Part shown: positions 9,819 through 18,081 of the stretch, piece after piece
Layout of the letters: the number at the start of each line of letters is the position of its first letter
Position numbering within the stretch: the stretch's first letter is position 1
Source: CAYSWV01 sp964434865
Lineage (GTDB): Bacteria; Cyanobacteriota; Cyanobacteriia; Thermostichales; Thermostichaceae
Reading direction: 5' to 3'
DNA length: 64,000 bases
Assembly (NCBI GenBank): GCA_964434865.1
Contig: CAYSWV010000007.1
Location: forward strand, 1 to 64,000
Translations under genes and position numbers: made by a program
Notes under the pieces: model-generated
Told to the model about the DNA's origin: nothing
The model's input: the letters and a program-made list of their open reading frames with translations, nothing else
Databases searched by the model: none

Positions 9819-11645
9819 CTAAGCCCCTTCATATTGACAGCCTGGTACCACTTCTTCGGTTTGTTCAAGGTCCAAAGATGAGCCGACAACTTCATCGTAG
9901 CTACCTGAACGCAGCACCCGTCCCTGATCAATGAGATAAATGCGGTGACAGTGGCGGACCGTAGTTAAGCGATGAGCAATGATAATCAATGATTTAGTCC
10001 GGCCGAGGGAGCGGATAGCTTCTGTGACTAGCGCTTCAGTCTCGTTATCTAGTGCTGACGTAGCTTCATCTAACACCAAGATGTCTCGCTCATGATAAAG
10101 CGCTCTTGCAATGCCAATTCGTTGACGTTGTCCCCCCGATAAGCGAATGCCGCGATCGCCGACTCGAGTCTTAACCCCTTCGGGGAGTTGACTAATGAGG
10201 GACTCCAGTTGTGCGTCTCGAATAGCTTTGCCTAATTGATCAGCATTAATTTGATCCATAGGCACACCAAAGGCAATATTGCGTTCAATCGTGTCGTCAT
10301 TTAAAGCAATAGCTTGAGGAATATAACCGATGAGATTTTGCCAAGCTCGTAGATGCGTGTAAATAGACGTTCCATCGACTTGAATATCACCCACCTGAGG
10401 CCGAAGTAGACCTAAAATAAGATCTGCAATCGTGGTTTTACCGGCACCCGATTTACCAATTAAGGCAATTGATTCACCTTTTTTCAACAGGATAGAAACA
10501 CCATTAATGGCTTTTTGATCGGACTCTGGATAGCTGAAATGAATATCTTGTAACGTTACAGAGTCTGTAAATGAGAGCACTGATCCAGACTGAAGGGGTG
10601 TAGCAGAGATCAGATCGGGAACTTGTTCAAGCGCTTCCGATTCCTTGAGATCCTGATAAATCCGGTCCAGTTGATACCGGGAGTTTTGTAGAGAAGTAGC
10701 GCTATTGAGCAAAAGTGTAATGGCAGGAATTAACCGCACAGAGGCCAAACCCAAGACCCCCAATAGAGGAAAAGCCTCTTGAGATCCTTCACCTGTAGCT
10801 AGATAGATAGACATGGAGCCAATAGCAAATAACACTAACAAAGCTTCAACAATGATCCGAGGGGCTATTTTGAAACTTTCAATATCAGTGATGGCTAAAC
10901 TACTAGTCTTGACCGCTTGTTCCAGGTAGTCAACAAAATAATCCGCACAGCCGATGACCTTAGTTTCTTTAATGCTAACCATGCCTTGAGTCACAACTTG
11001 CATGACCTCAATATTGGTTTCACGAACTGTCTTACCCCATTGATACATCTTGCCTTGAAAAGACCTAAATAAGAAAAACAAAGGCAACATAATGCCTACA
11101 ATTCCTACTGTTGCAGTAAAGTTTATAACACAAATCAAAATGGAGAGACCCATTACAATGATGGCATTAATCAAGACTTGTAACACTGGCCGAATGATGG
11201 TGGATGCATAAGCTGTTGAATCTTGAGTCACAGCTTGAACAGCTTGAGCACTGTTGCGTTTGAGGTGAAAAACATAAGGGGCATGGATATAGCCCTTGAA
11301 TAGCCTGACACCTAGATCTTGCCGACACTTTTGACTAAATTGAATAATAGCGCGTTGAACATACCAATAGATTAATGATTTCAAGCTAAATAATAAAACA
11401 ATGCCAATACCAATGAGAAGAATAAGATCTTTACTATCTACAATTCCTAATAAAGTGGCTAGACCTGTTAACATCTCAGAGTTCTCCACAATATCGGGAT
11501 CAGTGGCTAGCCTAATATAAGGGGCAATAATTCCAATTCCAGTCAACTCAAGCAATGACACTAAACAGAATGCCGCCAACATATAAAGCAACCACCATTT
11601 TTTGGGGCCTAAAAGATAAAACAGCTCGGTTAAATACAACCTCAT
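9819..11645 (-). CDS. ABC exporter with fused membrane and ATPase domains (PglK/MsbA-like flippase)
   Basis: 608 residues. About six transmembrane helices fill residues 1-330, followed by an ABC ATPase with Walker A (GKSGAGKTT), signature LSGGQRQR, Walker B (ILVLDEATSALD) and H-loop (IIAHRLTT). It is a half-size transporter that would work as a dimer. The N-terminal pattern (SLLELTGIGIIAPYI) resembles the PglK/WlaB family of lipid-linked oligosaccharide flippases more than drug exporters. A role in exporting a lipid-linked glycan is inferred from this similarity alone, since no glycosyltransferases flank it. Confidence 0.85.
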   Translation of the reverse strand: MRLYLTELFYLLGPKKWWLLYMLAAFCLVSLLELTGIGIIAPYIRLATDPDIVENSEMLTGLATLLGIVDSKDLILLIGIGIVLLFSLKSLIYWYVQRAIIQFSQKCRQDLGVRLFKGYIHAPYVFHLKRNSAQAVQAVTQDSTAYASTIIRPVLQVLINAIIVMGLSILICVINFTATVGIVGIMLPLFFLFRSFQGKMYQWGKTVRETNIEVMQVVTQGMVSIKETKVIGCADYFVDYLEQAVKTSSLAITDIESFKIAPRIIVEALLVLFAIGSMSIYLATGEGSQEAFPLLGVLGLASVRLIPAITLLLNSATSLQNSRYQLDRIYQDLKESEALEQVPDLISATPLQSGSVLSFTDSVTLQDIHFSYPESDQKAINGVSILLKKGESIALIGKSGAGKTTIADLILGLLRPQVGDIQVDGTSIYTHLRAWQNLIGYIPQAIALNDDTIERNIAFGVPMDQINADQLGKAIRDAQLESLISQLPEGVKTRVGDRGIRLSGGQRQRIGIARALYHERDILVLDEATSALDNETEALVTEAIRSLGRTKSLIIIAHRLTTVRHCHRIYLIDQGRVLRSGSYDEVVGSSLDLEQTEEVVPGCQYEGA

Positions 11646-11947
11646 AGATTATTCCGCTTCAGACCTTTAGATTTTGACCTTTAGAACTTTAGCATGCCTC
11701 AATGGGTACCCAGCTTAGCAAACAACTCTGGGTNNNNNNNNNNNNNNNNNNNNNNNNNNNNNNNNNNNNNNNNNNNNNNNNNNNNNNNNNNNNNNNNNNN
11801 NNNNNNNNNNNNNNNNNNNNNNNNNNNNNNNNNGGTCTCTCATCAACTCCTCATTTGAGACTTAGAGCAAATTCTACTAGCAGGTCTACGGTAGTCGTTA
11901 TGAAGAGTTTTCATGCCATACTGACTTAACCACAGGAGACCTAAAGA
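11646..11947. other. Intergenic spacer interrupted by a 100-N gap
   Basis: Spacer between the ABC exporter start and dedA-like gene. N occupy 11734-11833. Just left of the gap an ACCCAG/CTGGGT inverted repeat (11708-11713 and 11728-11733) could form a 6-bp stem. A frame can be read across the gap but has no protein character. The sequence right of the gap supplies the dedA ribosome-binding site (AGGAGA). Nothing else recognised; a gene could be hidden in the unsequenced part. Confidence 0.6.
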
Positions 11948-12598
11948 ATGTTGGATTTTGCCTGGTTACCTCTTGATCAGCTATCTTTTGAGCCATGGTT
12001 GTCTACCGTTCAACAGTATGGCTATTGGGCTGTATTCGTTGGGATCTTGCTGGAAAACACTGGATTGCCGATCCCAGGTGAAACCATCACATTGACAGGT
12101 GGCTTTCTGGCTGGTCATAACCAACTCAATGTATGGGGCGTGTGGTTGGCAGCTTTCGTGGGTGCGATGACTGGAGATTCGATGGGCTATTGGATTGGTG
12201 CTACAGGAGGGTGGCCCCTGCTAGTTCGGATCGGGCGTTTCTTTCGGTTATCTGATCAGCAATTACACACTATACGAGCTGAGTTTCAGAAAAACGCAGA
12301 TCAAGCTGTTCTATTGGGTCGTTTTCTAACGCTACTTCGGATCTTTGCCGGTCCTCTGGCTGGCCTAGCTCAAATGCCCTATCCTCGATTTTTAGTTCTC
12401 AACATGATTGGGGCCTTAGCCTGGGCCAGCGTCATGGTTACTGTAGCCTATGTAGCTGGGCAATTATTATCCTTAGAAGTCTTGCTCAGTCATATGACCA
12501 AAGTAGCTCTTATCTGTTTGGTCACCTTTGGGGGCTGGATCGGCTTCCAGTATTGGCTAGAGCGCAAACCAGTCTCAGATTCACGAGATTCAGCTTAG
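11948..12598 (+). CDS. DedA family (VTT/SNARE-associated domain) membrane protein
   Basis: 216 residues with about five hydrophobic segments. DedA hallmarks are visible: ENTGLPIPGETI near the N-terminus, GDSMGYWIG, and the GRFLTLLRIFAGPLAG stretch with the conserved Arg residues, followed by the last membrane helices. The family acts in lipid (undecaprenyl phosphate or phospholipid) translocation and membrane homeostasis in the inner membrane; the exact substrate here is unknown. ATG at 11948 follows AGGAGA. The 3' end overlaps by 4 bp the convergent small membrane-protein gene. Confidence 0.9.
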   Translation: MLDFAWLPLDQLSFEPWLSTVQQYGYWAVFVGILLENTGLPIPGETITLTGGFLAGHNQLNVWGVWLAAFVGAMTGDSMGYWIGATGGWPLLVRIGRFFRLSDQQLHTIRAEFQKNADQAVLLGRFLTLLRIFAGPLAGLAQMPYPRFLVLNMIGALAWASVMVTVAYVAGQLLSLEVLLSHMTKVALICLVTFGGWIGFQYWLERKPVSDSRDSA

Positions 12599-12837
12599 CA
12601 ACTGCCGTGATTGGATTCGCAAGTTGCATCCTGAATAGCATCATTGCGAACATTTCTACGTGTATCTTCGGGCAAGATTTTTAGAGTTTGGTTCAATAAA
12701 GAGCTGAGGGTTGCTACAACCACAGTCCGAGATTGAGTACTAGCTGCTCCCAACGGTTCTGGCAGGACTCGATCCCCAACAGCCACAAATAAGAGACTTA
12801 GAAAGACAGCTATAGGAACACCGACTTTGCCAAGCAT
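12595..12837 (-). CDS. Small conserved cyanobacterial membrane protein, function unknown
   Basis: 80 residues. One hydrophobic helix at ~5-23 is followed by GDRVLPEPLGAAS and a soluble tail ending in a Cys-rich stretch. I recall a similar N-terminal pattern (membrane helix then GD-x-VLPEPL) in small unannotated cyanobacterial proteins. An in-frame ATG lies four codons upstream, at 12849, but the bases between the two ATGs read GGAGG with 5-nt spacing, an ideal ribosome-binding site for the start used here. Tail-to-tail with the DedA gene. Confidence 0.6.
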   Translation of the reverse strand: MLGKVGVPIAVFLSLLFVAVGDRVLPEPLGAASTQSRTVVVATLSSLLNQTLKILPEDTRRNVRNDAIQDATCESNHGSC

Positions 12838-13011
12838 ATCAGCCTCCATAAACGACTAACTCCGCTTCAATTTTAGGAGGTAATACCGAGTGAAAGAGTC
12901 CGTAAAACGACGCAAATGTCGATAAAATTGTCAACTTGAGACCTCTTTAGCTCAAAGACTAGGTTAGTTTAGAGACGGTATTGTCCCGTTATCGAAAGGA
13001 ATAGACTGTTT

Positions 13012-13878
13012 ATGGCTGATGGATCAACCCCTCCAACATTAATAGCCAATATGTCTCAACCGTTATTGCTGTCTTCAGATTTTTGGCAAGAAACGCTGGC
13101 TCTAACTCGTCGCTGGTTTATTCAGCTGCAGCGACGTCCTGTCACACTCCTAGTTGGTATTATCCAACCCTTGCTATGGTTACTCCTATTTGGTTCTCTG
13201 TTTCAAAATGCCCCTCAAGGGATGTTTGGCGAGGAACGCAACTACACCCAATTTTTAGGCGCTGGCATTATTGTGTTTACCGCTTTTGGGGGCGCCTTAA
13301 ATTCTGGAGTTCCCGTGATCTTTGATCGTGAATTTGGGTTTCTGAATCGATTACTCGTGGCGCCTCTAACTTCCCGATTTTCAATTGTATTGGCCTCTAC
13401 GATCTATATTGTGTCACTGGCACTCGTCCAAACCGTGGCTATTATTGTGGCTGCTTATGCTCTGGGTGCAGGCATACCAACGGTAGGTGGCTTAGGGCTA
13501 GTTGCTTTGATTATTGGCTTATTAGTGTTAGGCTTTACGGCTTTATCGTTAGGGTTAGCCTTTGCCATGCCAGGGCATCAACAACTACTAGCATTTATCT
13601 TTTTGGTGAATCTGCCGTTGATCTTTTCAAGTACAGCTTTAGCTCCGCTTTCCTTTATGCCCACTTGGTTGCAGTGGGTGGCCAGTCTGAACCCCTTGAC
13701 CCATGCCATTGAGCCGATTCGACATATTTATAGCCAGGCTAACTGGACCTGGTCTGATACCATTCTGTTAGCGCCTTGGGGACATTTGACACTAGGTGGA
13801 TCTTTGGTTCTCCTCGGGATGTTTGTTCTGGTTGCGGTAGCCTTAATTCAAAGACTGTTGCGTCAAGGCTTAGCCTAA
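13012..13878 (+). CDS. ABC-2 type transporter permease (DrrB-like)
   Basis: 288 residues with about six membrane helices in ABC-2 permease arrangement: a cytoplasmic N-terminus, an amphipathic RRWFIQLQRRPVTL region before helix 1, and the signature NPLTHAIEPIRHIY loop near residue 240. Members of this DrrB-like family pair with a separate DrrA-like ATPase to export drugs, lipids or polysaccharide. No ATPase gene is adjacent, so the partner must be encoded elsewhere. ATG at 13012 is preceded by AAAGGAA. The next gene, a HAD phosphatase, begins 64 bp downstream in the same direction. Confidence 0.88.
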   Translation: MADGSTPPTLIANMSQPLLLSSDFWQETLALTRRWFIQLQRRPVTLLVGIIQPLLWLLLFGSLFQNAPQGMFGEERNYTQFLGAGIIVFTAFGGALNSGVPVIFDREFGFLNRLLVAPLTSRFSIVLASTIYIVSLALVQTVAIIVAAYALGAGIPTVGGLGLVALIIGLLVLGFTALSLGLAFAMPGHQQLLAFIFLVNLPLIFSSTALAPLSFMPTWLQWVASLNPLTHAIEPIRHIYSQANWTWSDTILLAPWGHLTLGGSLVLLGMFVLVAVALIQRLLRQGLA

Positions 13879-13942
13879 TAGTTGAACTGGAATGAAGATT
13901 TCAAGTCATGACTTGATGTAATTTAGAGTGTGAGCATAGTGG

Positions 13943-14821
13943 GTGGCGATCATGAATTCTAACGATCTAGACCGTGAACTAGATCTTCAGCAAGCTGCTG
14001 ATCCGGTAAAGTCTGATATTGGCCTTGTCGTTCTCGATATTGATGGGACTTTAACGGGTGGGTCAAATGAGGTGTCACCCCGTGTTCAAGAAGCTATTCT
14101 GGTAGCCAAGCAACAAGGGGTTCAGATTGGTATTGCTACGGGTCGGATGTACCAATCGGCTAAGCGGTTTCATCAAATTATTCAAGCAACTATGCCTATC
14201 AGTGCCTATCAGGGAGCCTTAATTCGTCATCCAGACGATAATGTGACCCACCATCACTGGTTGCTGGATCAAATCAAAGCCCAACAATTTATTGATTATT
14301 TAGCCGATTATCCTTTTATCATTCATGTTTACATTGAAGACCATCTTTATGTTAGAGAATTAACCCCCTTGAGTCAGAACTATGCTGAGCGATGTCAAGT
14401 CCCTCTCAGTTTGCTTTCTGACCTGAATCCAGCCCAGTGGCCAGCTAATCCCACTAAAGTATTGGCCATGGCATCTGAGCCTGATGTCATTAACCAATTA
14501 GTGGAGCGTATACGGCAGGATTTCCCTCCAGAAGAACTCTATTTAACCCGTTCTATCCCCACCTTTTTGGAGGCCACCCATCCTGTTGTTAACAAAGGCA
14601 ATGCGGTCAAATATGTAGCTGAAGATCTACTGGGATTGAAGCCAGAACAGGTTTTGGTAATCGGTGATAGTGATAACGACATTGAAATGATCCAATATGC
14701 AGGGTTAGGTGTGGCCATGGGCAATGCTCGCACTGAGATCCAGGCTTTGGCTGATTGGGTGGCGCCTACCGTTGATGATGATGGTGTTGCCGTCACTCTG
14801 GAACGATTTGTGTTGTCCTGA
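13943..14821 (+). CDS. HAD-superfamily Cof-type sugar-phosphatase
   Basis: 292 residues from a GTG at 13943; an ATG three codons later (13952) is an equal choice. The four HAD motifs are clear: DIDGTL (motif I), ATGR (motif II), a Lys in VNKGNAVKYV (motif III), and GDSDNDIEMI (motif IV). The insertion between motifs II and III is the C2-type cap of the Cof subfamily. These enzymes dephosphorylate small sugar or nucleotide phosphates with Mg2+; the physiological substrate cannot be read from sequence. Confidence 0.9.
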   Translation: MAIMNSNDLDRELDLQQAADPVKSDIGLVVLDIDGTLTGGSNEVSPRVQEAILVAKQQGVQIGIATGRMYQSAKRFHQIIQATMPISAYQGALIRHPDDNVTHHHWLLDQIKAQQFIDYLADYPFIIHVYIEDHLYVRELTPLSQNYAERCQVPLSLLSDLNPAQWPANPTKVLAMASEPDVINQLVERIRQDFPPEELYLTRSIPTFLEATHPVVNKGNAVKYVAEDLLGLKPEQVLVIGDSDNDIEMIQYAGLGVAMGNARTEIQALADWVAPTVDDDGVAVTLERFVLS

Positions 14822-15022
14822 CTACTTTTAAGTCCATTGACCCGTTTTCAGCTCTATTCATCTATTCAATTGATGCGTTTAAACCCAAAAGTTGTGCCTA
14901 GCAGTAGGGGTAAAAAAACACGCTTGTATTGTTTGGCTACAGTAAAATAGGGATACTTGCCTGATACAACTAGGGTTTGTTTTCTGCAACAGTTATGGTT
15001 TCTATGACATGGGGATCCAACA

Positions 15023-15892
15023 GTGTCTAACCTTTTAAATGGACGATATCGGCCTGTCAAAGTTCTGAGTAGTGGTGGATTCGGCATGACATTTCTGGCA
15101 GAAGACACCCATATGCCATCAGGCCGAATTTGTGTGGGCAAGCGTCTCTTACCAGAAATGGAAGATCCTAAATTTATTGAGTTTGCTCAAGAACGATTTA
15201 ATCGAGAAGCCGCCTGTTTAGAACAATTGGGGAACTTATCAGAGCAGATCCCAACCTTGTATGCTTATTTTCGTGAGAAAAAACGGTTCTACTTGATCCA
15301 GGAATATATCGAGGGCCGCACATTAACGAAATATGTCTCAGAAGTGGGGTTGTTCTCTCAATCTGAAGCCATTGAACTACTCTCTAGTTTATTGGCCGTT
15401 CTAGATTTGGTTCACAAGCGTAATATTATTCATCGTGATATCAAACCCGACAACATTATTTTACGCCAGTCAGACAACAAGCCTATTTTGATCGACTTTG
15501 GTGCTGTCAAAGAATCCCTTCGAGATGGCAATTCTATAGGTCAAACTAAAGTGATCGGAACTCCAGGCTTTATGCCTCCCGAGCAAGGGGTGGGTAGACC
15601 TACTTTTAGCAGTGATCTGTACAGCTTAGCCGTTACGATTATTTTTATCCTGACAGGCTTTTGGCCGCAGAGATTGCCTTACGATTACCGGACATCTCGA
15701 TTTGAATGGCGCCGCTTAGTACCCTCACTCAATGCCACCTTAGCCGATGTCCTCGATCAAGCCCTATCACCCGCTGTCTATGATCGGTATGAATCCGCTC
15801 GGGACATGTTAGATGCAATGGGAGACTTACATTTGGATATGTTGACGGAACAGATGTTGCAGTTTCGGCGGCGCAAACCCCAATCTGATTAG
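15023..15892 (+). CDS. Eukaryotic-type Ser/Thr protein kinase, kinase domain only
   Basis: 289 residues, cytosolic. The start is a GTG; upstream ATGs are out of frame. Gly-rich loop SSGGFG at 16-21, catalytic Lys40 in CVGK, catalytic loop HRDIKPDN with Asp139, DFG at 158-160, and a PGFMPPEQ activation-segment end. After the kinase fold there are only ~20 residues: no membrane helix, WD40 or pentapeptide tail as in many cyanobacterial SpkA-type kinases. It is the first gene of a five-gene block in one direction with two ParA-like ATPases, a winged-helix protein and a transporter-like protein, any of which could be substrates. Confidence 0.9.
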   Translation: MSNLLNGRYRPVKVLSSGGFGMTFLAEDTHMPSGRICVGKRLLPEMEDPKFIEFAQERFNREAACLEQLGNLSEQIPTLYAYFREKKRFYLIQEYIEGRTLTKYVSEVGLFSQSEAIELLSSLLAVLDLVHKRNIIHRDIKPDNIILRQSDNKPILIDFGAVKESLRDGNSIGQTKVIGTPGFMPPEQGVGRPTFSSDLYSLAVTIIFILTGFWPQRLPYDYRTSRFEWRRLVPSLNATLADVLDQALSPAVYDRYESARDMLDAMGDLHLDMLTEQMLQFRRRKPQSD

Positions 15893-15975
15893 CGAGGTCT
15901 GATCAGAGGTCATAGACTTCTGTGTTTAGCCAGTCTGCTTTAATATTTAGACGTCCCATTACCCTAGAGGAACGA

Positions 15976-16734
15976 ATGCCCAAAATTATTTCTGTTCATT
16001 CCTATCGTGGCGGTACTGGTAAATCCAATACAACTGCCAATCTCTCGGCTTTAGTGGCTAGTCAAAAGAAACGAGTCGCCATTGTGGATACTGACATTCA
16101 GTCTCCAGGTGTACATGTGCTGTTTGGGTTGGAAAGTGATCAGTCCCGTAAGACCTTAAACGACTACCTATGGGGACGATGTTCAATTACCGAAGCCGCT
16201 CATGATGTGACCCTGAAGCCGATTAAAGATCGAGGGGGGGCTCTATACTTAGTTCCCTCCAGCGTTAAATCAGGTGACATCGCTCGGATCTTGCGAGAGG
16301 GCTACGATGTTGAGAGCTTAAATGATGGATTTAGAGATCTGATTAAATCTTTAAAACTTGACTACTTGTTTATTGATACCCATCCAGGGTTAAATGAGGA
16401 AACTCTCTTATCTATTACCATATCAGATATTTTAGTCTTGATTCTTCGGCCTGATCGACAAGACTTTCAAGGATCTGCTGTAACCATCGATGTAGCTCAA
16501 CGCTTGGATATTCCGAAGATGTTACTCCTTGTCAACAAAGTGCTACCGACCTATGACTTTAAGGCAGTCAAAAAGCAGGTTGAAGAGACTTATGGTATTC
16601 CTGTGGCTGGTGTACTACCGTTGTCAGAGGAAATGATCGAGTTAGCTAGTGGTGGCTTGTTTTGTATTAAACATGTGAAACACCCCTGGAGTACAACCAT
16701 GCGGGAAGTAGCTGTACAGATTTTATCTGCTTAA
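15976..16734 (+). CDS. ParA/MinD-like P-loop ATPase, copy 1
   Basis: 252 residues from the ATG at 15976, chosen over an ORF start at 15922 because GAGGAA lies just upstream. Deviant Walker A RGGTGKSNTTANL, switch I DTDIQSPG and Walker B FIDTHPG place it in the MinD/ParA/Mrp family of membrane- or DNA-associated dimeric ATPases. Switch loop VNKV supports nucleotide binding. No parB, minC or minE is near, so segregation or division roles have no contextual support. The second copy lies 121 bp downstream, and the two share IDVAQRL and a SGxFC motif near the C-terminus, so they look like a tandem duplication that has diverged. Confidence 0.87.
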   Translation: MPKIISVHSYRGGTGKSNTTANLSALVASQKKRVAIVDTDIQSPGVHVLFGLESDQSRKTLNDYLWGRCSITEAAHDVTLKPIKDRGGALYLVPSSVKSGDIARILREGYDVESLNDGFRDLIKSLKLDYLFIDTHPGLNEETLLSITISDILVLILRPDRQDFQGSAVTIDVAQRLDIPKMLLLVNKVLPTYDFKAVKKQVEETYGIPVAGVLPLSEEMIELASGGLFCIKHVKHPWSTTMREVAVQILSA

Positions 16735-16855
16735 GATCTGATCTGCCTACACTGCTGTTATTTGAGCTGTCTAACTGTTCTTTTCAAGTTTAAAGACTTT
16801 TCAATCTGAATCAATAGACTGATTTATGCTAGTTTAGGATCTGAGGTGTGATTCA

Positions 16856-17623
16856 ATGATCCGAATTTCAATTAACTCTTTTGGCTATGGAATTGGCAAA
16901 TCAACTTTGATCGCAAATCTGGCCACCGTCATGGCTCAATTAGGGTCAAGAGTTGGCATTATTGATAGTGATCCGCTGAATAGCCTCCCTAGCTTGTTTG
17001 AATTTAGCCTTGATCAAGCTCCTCATCAACTCTCAAGTTATTTAGCTGGAACGGCTTCTCTTGAAGATATTTTAATTGATATTAGTCGGCAACTTAGAAT
17101 TGGTGACACCCAAATTAGATTACTCAATGGAGCTATTTTCCTGATTGCGGCCAGTTCTCAGCCAGGCGATCTAGTGCGGCTAACTGATTCGACTGATCCC
17201 AGAAATCTAGAATCCCTGATGCAAGATCTTGCCCGTAAGCTTAAGTTAGATTTAGTCCTTTTTGATACACAAGCAGGGATCAATCAAGACAATTTACTAT
17301 TATTAACCCTAAGCGACATGATGGTCATGTTGACCGGTATTGCTCCCCAAGAATTACAGGGAACAGCTGTTTATATCGATGTTGCTCAGAGATTAGTGGA
17401 TAACCTGGATATTCAACTGCTCGTTAATCAAGTGGCTCCAGACTTCAATTTAGGTGACATCCGGCGCAAAATGTTACAAACTTATCATGTGCCTGTGTTA
17501 GAGATTTTGCCTTATACGCAAGAACTGAAACAGCACTCAGGTGTTTTTTGTTTACATTATCCAGATCACCCTATTACTCACATGATTAGAGCAGTGGGGT
17601 CTCAGCTTGCTCAGAAGCCATAA
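16856..17623 (+). CDS. ParA/MinD-like P-loop ATPase, copy 2 (diverged Walker A)
   Basis: 255 residues; ATG at 16856 is preceded by AGGTG. It aligns by eye over its whole length with copy 1. Its P-loop is GYGIGKSTLIANL: the signature first Lys/Arg of the deviant Walker A is replaced by a GYG sequence while the catalytic GKST remains. Switch I is DSDPLNS and Walker B LFDTQAG. Loss of the signature residue, if real, would weaken the cross-dimer contact used by ParA proteins, so the pair may work as a heterodimer with one catalytic and one structural partner (inference). Confidence 0.82.
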   Translation: MIRISINSFGYGIGKSTLIANLATVMAQLGSRVGIIDSDPLNSLPSLFEFSLDQAPHQLSSYLAGTASLEDILIDISRQLRIGDTQIRLLNGAIFLIAASSQPGDLVRLTDSTDPRNLESLMQDLARKLKLDLVLFDTQAGINQDNLLLLTLSDMMVMLTGIAPQELQGTAVYIDVAQRLVDNLDIQLLVNQVAPDFNLGDIRRKMLQTYHVPVLEILPYTQELKQHSGVFCLHYPDHPITHMIRAVGSQLAQKP

Positions 17624-17649
17624 ACCACCATCACCGTTTGAGGGGTCCT

Positions 17650-18081
17650 ATGTTAGAGCTATTTGAGTTCTTAAAGCGGTTATTCCAGCCTCGGGATGAG
17701 TTATCTGAGATGAATAGAGCGGCTATCGATAATCTTGATCCTGGAGTTACACCTGACTCAGCTCAACCTGGATTAGCTACTGACTATGGGGCCACTCGGC
17801 AAAATCTATCTCACCTCCACGTGACCTTGCTACGCTGGATCACTCGTCAGGGCCAAGCCTCATTTGAAGATATAGTGGCCTTCCTCAATACTGAAAGTTC
17901 GAGTACGTGTTCGTTAGAAACGGTGAATCAGTTACTCAATCAGCTTTGTGAGCAGGGGGTCCTCACCCAACTTCCTGGAAAGGGTAGAGTCTACAAACCA
18001 ACTTACGAGTCTGAATTCAAACGGACCCGGACTAAAAAAAGACTCCCCAAGAGTATCTGGGATGCTATGGAGGACAAGTAA
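17650..18081 (+). CDS. Small winged-helix domain protein
   Basis: 143 residues from ATG 17650, preceded by GAGGGG; a TTG four codons upstream is less likely. After an acidic, low-complexity first ~50 residues, positions ~55-120 read as a winged helix: LLRWITRQGQASFEDIVAFL as the first helices, then VNQLLNQLCEQGVL and a wing KGRVYKP. The C-terminus is strongly basic (KRTRTKKRLPK). It could bind DNA, or act as a protein-interaction domain as many short wHTHs do. The stop codon is followed at once by the ATG of the membrane protein, and the GGAGG for that gene lies inside this one, so the two are translationally coupled. Confidence 0.65.
   Translation: MLELFEFLKRLFQPRDELSEMNRAAIDNLDPGVTPDSAQPGLATDYGATRQNLSHLHVTLLRWITRQGQASFEDIVAFLNTESSSTCSLETVNQLLNQLCEQGVLTQLPGKGRVYKPTYESEFKRTRTKKRLPKSIWDAMEDK

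Noticed and set aside
11702..11929. Protein-coding frame across the N gap
   Set aside because: Its ends do not resemble any protein family and most of it is unknown bases.
15922..15975. N-terminal extension of the first ParA-like protein
   Set aside because: The extra 18 residues have no family match, and a strong GAGGAA lies before the internal ATG.
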